From an uncultured Desulfovibrio sp. (GTDB lineage: Bacteria > Desulfobacterota > Desulfovibrionia > Desulfovibrionales > Desulfovibrionaceae): 11,672 bases of DNA. Each line of letters begins with the position of its first letter. Positions within the stretch are counted from its first letter, which is position 1. Below are positions 7,426-11,672 of this stretch, one piece after another. Location of the stretch: the NCBI GenBank assembly GCA_945871415.1, contig CAMBWG010000034.1, forward strand, positions 1-11,672, in the 5' to 3' direction. The position numbers were made by a program, and so were the translations under genes. The notes below the pieces were generated by a model that was not told the DNA's origin, did not search any database, and saw only the letters and a list, made by a program, of their open reading frames with translations.

Positions 7426-7553
7426 GTTGCCGCGAGGGGCACGGTAGGCCGCCGCGCGGGCGAAAGCGGGAGGAAATGCCCGCAGGGCACGCCGGGAAAA
7501 GAGCGCCCGGAGGTGGCCTGCGCGTTGTGAAATCCAACTGCTCAGGGGCGCGT

Positions 7554-10500
7554 ATGTTTGATCCTTCTTTGACTGCGGGTGCGGCCTTTCTGTACCTGCC
7601 GGGGCTTTTTTTTCTGCTGGCGGGCACCTGGCTTGCCGTGCGGCAGCGGCATGATGCAAGACGCCTGATTTACTGGGGCGCGCTGCATGACGCGGGCCTG
7701 CTCTGCATCGCTCTCGGCGCAGCCAATGGACCGGCCTTTGCCGGGGTCTGGCTGTTTCTGCTGTTTCAGGCGGTTTCCCGTTTGCTGGCCCTGCGGGCTC
7801 TGGGGGTGCTGGCGCAGGCTCGCGGCGATGTGAGCGTGGAGGCCCTTCGCGGTGCGGGCAGTACCTGCCGCAAACCCGCGTTGCTTTTTGTTTTCGGCCT
7901 GATGGCGGCGGTGGGCGGCACGCCCTTTCTGATGCCGGAGGCGCGCGCCTGCATCACGCAGGGCGTGCTGGCGGCGGCGCTGCCGTTCGGTTCGGCCAGT
8001 CCTCTGGTGGTGCTGCTTATCGAAGCTGTATGCGCCACCGTTTTTATTGCCCTGCATGTACAGGTACTGCGTGTCGTCTGGTTTGAGCCCGCGCCTCTGG
8101 GGGCTGCGGATCGCGACGGCGACGGCAATACCCGGGCGGGCTTCCTGGCCGTGCTGCTGGCCGTGCTTGTGGCGGGCATGGGCCTGCTGCGCGGTCCCAT
8201 GCTCGACATGGCCGCATCGTTCGCCGGGTACGCCGCCCCGCATGCGCCTGTGCATCCCGCTTTCTGGATGCTCTATTGCGGCGCTTTCGTCGTGGGGCTG
8301 GCTTTCTGGTTCAAGGTGCGGGGCGCGGAGTTCCTGGGCTGTGTCGCCGCTCTGCTGGCCTTCTCCTCCGTCATCAACGAACCGCATCCCGTGGCGGCTG
8401 CGGAACTCTTCCTCGTCATCATTTCTCTGGTGACGCTGGTCGTCGCCATTTACTCCGTGGGCTATATGGCGCACGCCGAGCGCAAGGGCTGGTACTGGTT
8501 CTTCCTGCTCCTGACCTTCGCTTCGCTGGCGGGTATCGTGTCCACGGCGGACATGGGCGCGCTGCACGGCTACTGGGAGCTGATGACCTTTGCCTCCTAT
8601 TTCCTCGTCGTGCATGAAAATAACCGTACCGCGCATGATGCGGGCTTCAAGTATTATATCATGTGCGCGGGCGGCGCCTGTCTCATGCTGCCCGGCCTCA
8701 TGCTGCTGGGCGGGGGGAGCTCTCTGCTGGCGGCCGTTCCCTATACCGCGCCGCAGCTGAGCGTCTGGGCCGCGCAGGCCGCCATACTGCTCTGCTTTGT
8801 CGGCTTCGCCGTCAAGGCCGGTCTTGTTCCCTTCCATTCCTGGCTGCCCGATGCGCACCCGGCCGCGCCTTCGTCGGTGTCCGGTCCGCTTTCCGGCGTC
8901 ATCACCAAGATGGGGATTTTCGGCATCATCCTGATCATCTACGGTCAGGCCGGCAGCGTGACGGAAGCCATCGAGGGAAGCATTGCCTCTTCCTTCGGTC
9001 TGAACTGGTTCGGCGGCTGGCTGACCCTGCTGGGCGCGGCCACGCTGATTTTCGGCGAAGTCATGGCCCTGCGTCAGGACGACATCAAGCGCATGCTTGC
9101 TTATTCGACGCTGGGGCAGATTGGCGAAATGGCGCTGGTGCTGGGTATGGGCACCTGGCTGGCCGCCACCGCGGGTCTGGCGCATACGCTCAATCACGCC
9201 ATCATGAAGGACCTGCTCTTCCTCGGCGCCGGCGCGCTCATCCTGCGCACCGGGAGCCGCAGCCTTCAGGACATGCGCGGCCTCGGGCGGCAGATGCCGT
9301 GGACGGTCTCCTGCATGGCCGTGGGCCTTGTCTCCATCATGGGCCTGCCGCCTTTCGGGGCCTTCTTCAGCAAATATCTGATGATTCAGGCCGCCGTGCA
9401 GGCGGATCACATCTGGCTCGGCGCGCTGATTTTCGCCGGCTCGCTGGTGGGCGTCGTCTACTATACGCGTATTCTGAAAACGCTGGTCTTCGAGGAGCGT
9501 CCCGCGCATCTGCCGGAGGTTCGCGAAGTTTCCGGCAGCATGCGGATTGCGCTGGGGCTGCTGGCCTTCCTGTGCCTGATGACCGGTCTTGCGCCGCAGC
9601 TGCCGCTGCTGCTGGTGGCGCCCGTGGCTTCGGCCTGCTTCAAAACGCTGGGCGGCGAACTCCTTGTCTTCCAGTCCGTGATGGTGCCGTGGGAATGCTA
9701 CGTCATCGTGCCGGTGTTCGGCGCGCTGCTGCCCGTATTCTTCCGTAAGTCCCCGGTGAAGGCCGGTCTGGCCAGCGTGCTTGTGCTGCTGGTGACGGCC
9801 CTGCTGGTGGCGCTTGAGGGCACGCATCTGGATACGCTGTCGTACTGCTTCGCGCTGATCGTGCCGCTGGTGGGCGCGCTCAACATGATTTACGCTCTGG
9901 GCTATATGAGCCACAGCCATACGCAGTGGCGCTTCTATGCCGCCTTTACGGCCATGTGCGGCGGCCTGATTGGTATGGTCTCCAGTACCTACCTGTTCAG
10001 CTTCTTCCTGTTCTGGGAAATCATGAGCTCGTGGACGCTCTATCTGGCCATTGCTCATGAGGGCGATCGGGACAGTCTGCGCGAAGCCTTCAAGTACTTC
10101 TTCTTCAATGTGCTGGGCGCGGGCTTCATCTTTGTGGGCGTCTGCGTCATCGGCCCGGCGGCTCCTCTGTCCGCCGTCGCCGCGCTGCGTCCCGACGGAC
10201 TGCTGGCCGTGCTGCCGCCGTGGGCCGCGTGGGTCGGTATGGCGCTGCTGGCCGTGGGCTTTGTCATGAAGGCCGCTCAGCTGCCGTTCCGCATTGACTG
10301 GCAGATGCATCCGGCGCTCGCGCCTACGCCCGTGTCGGGGTATATATCGTCCGTCCTGCTGAAGAGCGCCGTCATCGGCCTGATAAAGCTCTTCATGCTC
10401 ATCGGCGGCGGTCTGGCTCTGGCCCGGGTGCTGGGGCTGGAAGAAATATCGCTCATTACGAACGTGGTCATGTGGATTGGCGGCATCACCATCGTCATGG

Positions 10501-11375
10501 CCGCCATTCAGGCGCTGCTTGTCAGCAATGTGAAGCTGGTCTTCATCTACTCCACCGTAAGCCAGATCGGCTATATGGTGCTGGCCGTGGCGGCGGGCGG
10601 CGTGCTCGGCTACGCGGGCGGCATGCTGCATCTTGTCAACCATGTGTTCTTCAAGGACCTGCTCTTCCTTGTCTGCGGCGCGGTCATGTTTGCCACGCAC
10701 AAGGACAGTCTGGACGACCTCGGCGGCATCGGCCGCAAGATGCCTTTTACGCTGTGCATGTTCGCCATTGCCGGTCTGTCCGTGGTCGGTGTGCCGCCGA
10801 CCAGCGGCTTCACCTCCAAGTGGCTCATTTATCATGCGCTCATGCAGGCCGGGCAGCCTGTGCTGGCCCTGCTCTCGCTGGTGGGCAGCGTGCTGACGCT
10901 GGCCTATGTGGCCAAGTTCCTGCACGCGGCCTTCCTCGGTCAGCCGGGCGAGCATCTGGATGATGTGAAGGAAGCTCCCTTTGCCATGCGGCTGCCCATG
11001 TTCGTGCTGGCCGTGGGCTGCGTGCTGACGGGCGTGTTCCCCGGCCTGGCGCTGTCGCCCATCAATGCCGTACTGGCCGAATACGGCGCCCCCACGCTGG
11101 ACGTGGGCCTGTCCGGCGTGCTGAGCGGCGTGGGCGCGTGGAACGCGACGGCCGTGTTCGTTATGATGGCGCTGGCTTTCGCGGGCGGCTGCTGGTTCCT
11201 CAAGCGCTTTGTGCGCCTGCGTGAAATTGACGTGCATATGTGCGGTCTGCCGCCGCAGACGGCAAGCAGCCGTATGAATCCCGCCGGTATGTATGCCGGG
11301 CTGGAGCGCGTGATGCGCTTTTTCCCCGGTAATGAGCAGCGGCGTCTTCCGGCGCCTGAACGCGACGAACGGTAG
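7554..11375 (+). CDS. cooM: CooM, large ion-translocating subunit of a CO-type energy-converting hydrogenase
   Basis: CooM is the giant membrane subunit of Coo-type group 4 [NiFe] hydrogenases, related to the NuoL/M/N antiporter subunits of complex I, and is thought to couple proton reduction to ion pumping. From the ATG at 7554 (AGGGG at 7544-7548) it has 1273 residues, about the size expected for CooM. Two complete antiporter modules follow each other. The first has Glu342 (WELM), Lys421 (VKAGLVPFHSW), Lys452 and the His544-His548-Lys552 helix (HTLNHAIMK). The second has Glu822 (WEIM), Lys906 (MKAAQLPF), Lys937 and His1026-His1030-Lys1034 (HLVNHVFFK). Residues 1-240 resemble the C-terminal half of a third module in which the His/Lys residues are lost. 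The tail (about 1220-1273) is polar. cooK follows 154 bp later. Identity rests on size, double-module structure and the following NuoH-like gene; a fused Hyf/Mrp-type antiporter is the alternative. Confidence 0.85.
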   Translation: MFDPSLTAGAAFLYLPGLFFLLAGTWLAVRQRHDARRLIYWGALHDAGLLCIALGAANGPAFAGVWLFLLFQAVSRLLALRALGVLAQARGDVSVEALRGAGSTCRKPALLFVFGLMAAVGGTPFLMPEARACITQGVLAAALPFGSASPLVVLLIEAVCATVFIALHVQVLRVVWFEPAPLGAADRDGDGNTRAGFLAVLLAVLVAGMGLLRGPMLDMAASFAGYAAPHAPVHPAFWMLYCGAFVVGLAFWFKVRGAEFLGCVAALLAFSSVINEPHPVAAAELFLVIISLVTLVVAIYSVGYMAHAERKGWYWFFLLLTFASLAGIVSTADMGALHGYWELMTFASYFLVVHENNRTAHDAGFKYYIMCAGGACLMLPGLMLLGGGSSLLAAVPYTAPQLSVWAAQAAILLCFVGFAVKAGLVPFHSWLPDAHPAAPSSVSGPLSGVITKMGIFGIILIIYGQAGSVTEAIEGSIASSFGLNWFGGWLTLLGAATLIFGEVMALRQDDIKRMLAYSTLGQIGEMALVLGMGTWLAATAGLAHTLNHAIMKDLLFLGAGALILRTGSRSLQDMRGLGRQMPWTVSCMAVGLVSIMGLPPFGAFFSKYLMIQAAVQADHIWLGALIFAGSLVGVVYYTRILKTLVFEERPAHLPEVREVSGSMRIALGLLAFLCLMTGLAPQLPLLLVAPVASACFKTLGGELLVFQSVMVPWECYVIVPVFGALLPVFFRKSPVKAGLASVLVLLVTALLVALEGTHLDTLSYCFALIVPLVGALNMIYALGYMSHSHTQWRFYAAFTAMCGGLIGMVSSTYLFSFFLFWEIMSSWTLYLAIAHEGDRDSLREAFKYFFFNVLGAGFIFVGVCVIGPAAPLSAVAALRPDGLLAVLPPWAAWVGMALLAVGFVMKAAQLPFRIDWQMHPALAPTPVSGYISSVLLKSAVIGLIKLFMLIGGGLALARVLGLEEISLITNVVMWIGGITIVMAAIQALLVSNVKLVFIYSTVSQIGYMVLAVAAGGVLGYAGGMLHLVNHVFFKDLLFLVCGAVMFATHKDSLDDLGGIGRKMPFTLCMFAIAGLSVVGVPPTSGFTSKWLIYHALMQAGQPVLALLSLVGSVLTLAYVAKFLHAAFLGQPGEHLDDVKEAPFAMRLPMFVLAVGCVLTGVFPGLALSPINAVLAEYGAPTLDVGLSGVLSGVGAWNATAVFVMMALAFAGGCWFLKRFVRLREIDVHMCGLPPQTASSRMNPAGMYAGLERVMRFFPGNEQRRLPAPERDER

Positions 11376-11529
11376 GGGCTTTGCTCGGGACGGTTCAACA
11401 GCAAGATGATTCGGGAAGCGCGGGGGCCGCGCGCAGCGGCTCCCCGCAGCCGGGAAACGACTTTTCCGGCGAGGGGGCCGAGGAGACGAGCCCTTCCCGG
11501 ATCGGCAGAGAACGAGGAGGAAAATCGGC
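11376..11529 (+). other. Structured spacer between cooM and cooK
   Basis: The 154-bp gap contains two adjacent strong hairpins. The first (11420-11447) is an 11-bp GC stem with one bulged T and a GCGCA loop. The second (11449-11470) is a 9-bp stem with one G-T pair and a CGAC loop. Neither is followed by a T-tract, so they are unlikely to be efficient intrinsic terminators. They may mark an mRNA processing or stability site that sets CooM:CooK ratios. An ATG-led open frame here is Arg-rich and has no family resemblance. Confidence 0.5.
11514..11520 (+). promoter_or_regulatory. Strong ribosome binding site of cooK
   Basis: GAGGAGG, nine bases before the ATG at 11530. It is the best ribosome binding site in the plus-strand part of the window and confirms that cooK is translated independently of cooM. 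Confidence 0.75.
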
Positions 11530-11672
11530 ATGAGCGATATTCTGCTTGCCGTTGTGCATATGTGCATTTTCCCGGGGGGCGTGTTTGCGCTGGCTGTGGG
11601 GATGCTGTTCAAAGGTATTTATCGCCGGGTGGAGGCCCGTCTCCAGCGGCGCGTGGGGCCGCCGCGGGTGCC
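11530..11672 (+). CDS. cooK: CooK, NuoH/HycD-like membrane subunit (5' part only)
   Basis: The window holds the first 47 codons and runs off the edge. A first membrane segment (about 4-27) is followed by GIYRRVEARLQRRVGPPRV, matching the N-terminal 'R-x-x-A-R-x-Q-x-R-x-GPP' region of NuoH/HycD/EchB-family subunits, which anchor the hydrogenase large and small subunits to the membrane. In Coo operons CooK follows CooM directly, and the pair here has that order. Soluble subunits CooL, CooX, CooU, CooH and CooF should lie beyond the edge. The family is well supported; the symbol depends on the cooM assignment. Confidence 0.82.
   Translation, partial: MSDILLAVVHMCIFPGGVFALAVGMLFKGIYRRVEARLQRRVGPPRV

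Larger units (their letters stand above)
7214..7553 (+). promoter_or_regulatory. 340-bp leader region upstream of cooM
   Basis: No gene is supported here. The first part has the post-gpsA hairpin. The middle (about 7310-7385) is AT-richer and is the likely promoter area, but I find no convincing -35/-10 pair or sigma-54 site. TGGACA at 7329-7334 resembles a -35 without a matching -10. Next come the repeated TTGCG motifs listed separately. The last 120 bp are GC-rich and continue the cooM frame upstream to a TTG at 7392, but that translation is Arg/Gly-rich, non-membrane and unlike the family, so it is treated as untranslated leader. Confidence 0.4.

Noticed and set aside
7392..7553. Upstream extension of the cooM frame from a TTG codon
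   Set aside because: The extra 54 residues are Arg/Gly-rich and soluble-looking, unlike the membrane N-terminus starting at 7554, which has its own AGGGG.
7214..7553. CooA-type or sigma-54 promoter ahead of cooM
   Set aside because: No TGTCG-N6-CGACA site and no GG-N10-GC spacing in a TGGCAC/TTGC context was found.
7542..11612. A 1356-codon open frame on the minus strand opposite cooM
   Set aside because: Its translation is His/Gln/Arg-rich with no domain or membrane pattern, while the plus strand encodes a clear membrane protein. Long antisense frames are common opposite GC-rich genes.
1..11672. CRISPR array, tRNA, rRNA, insertion sequence or phage genes
   Set aside because: No regularly spaced repeats, no cloverleaf-like segment noticed, and no transposase, integrase or phage motifs in any convincing frame.

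Overview
The window looks like a piece of a chromosome from a sulfate-reducing Desulfovibrionaceae-type bacterium (Desulfovibrio, Bilophila or a close relative). This is inferred from gene content: the start of a cooMK operon for a CO-type, energy-converting membrane hydrogenase, next to a Cache chemoreceptor and a CHASE-GGDEF protein in moderately to highly GC-rich DNA. No rRNA or marker gene is present to settle the genus.

Layout. (1) Positions 57-3597, minus strand: a signalling operon. A CHASE-GGDEF diguanylate cyclase is followed 17 bp later by a dCache methyl-accepting chemotaxis protein, so c-di-GMP and chemotaxis outputs are made from one message. The 5' end of the cyclase gene appears to be split by a one-base frameshift at a six-A run (3537-3542). 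(2) Positions 3598-4300: a gene-poor, AT-richer gap holding a perfect 16-bp palindrome and a candidate promoter. (3) Positions 4301-4717, plus strand: a 138-residue membrane protein of unknown function. (4) Positions 4718-6190: a family 2 glycosyltransferase gene with a GCGTTTC-type palindrome on each side, which suggests a REP/MITE-like dispersed repeat. (5) Positions 6215-7213: gpsA, glycerol-3-phosphate dehydrogenase for phospholipid synthesis. (6) Positions 7214-7553: a 340-bp leader with repeated TTGCG motifs. (7) Positions 7554-11375: cooM, a 1273-residue ion-pumping subunit. (8) Positions 11376-11529: a strongly structured spacer with two tandem hairpins. (9) Position 11530 to the edge: the start of cooK, a NuoH/HycD-like membrane anchor.

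How the genes work together. CooM and CooK form the membrane arm of a group 4 hydrogenase whose soluble subunits (CooL, X, U, H, F) should follow just outside the window. The two divergent-side signalling genes probably sense small extracytoplasmic ligands. The glycosyltransferase and gpsA both serve envelope biogenesis but are not visibly co-regulated.

The most notable points are the three-part architecture of CooM (a degenerate half antiporter followed by two complete antiporter modules), the frameshift in the cyclase leader, the tandem hairpins between cooM and cooK, and the palindromes flanking the glycosyltransferase.
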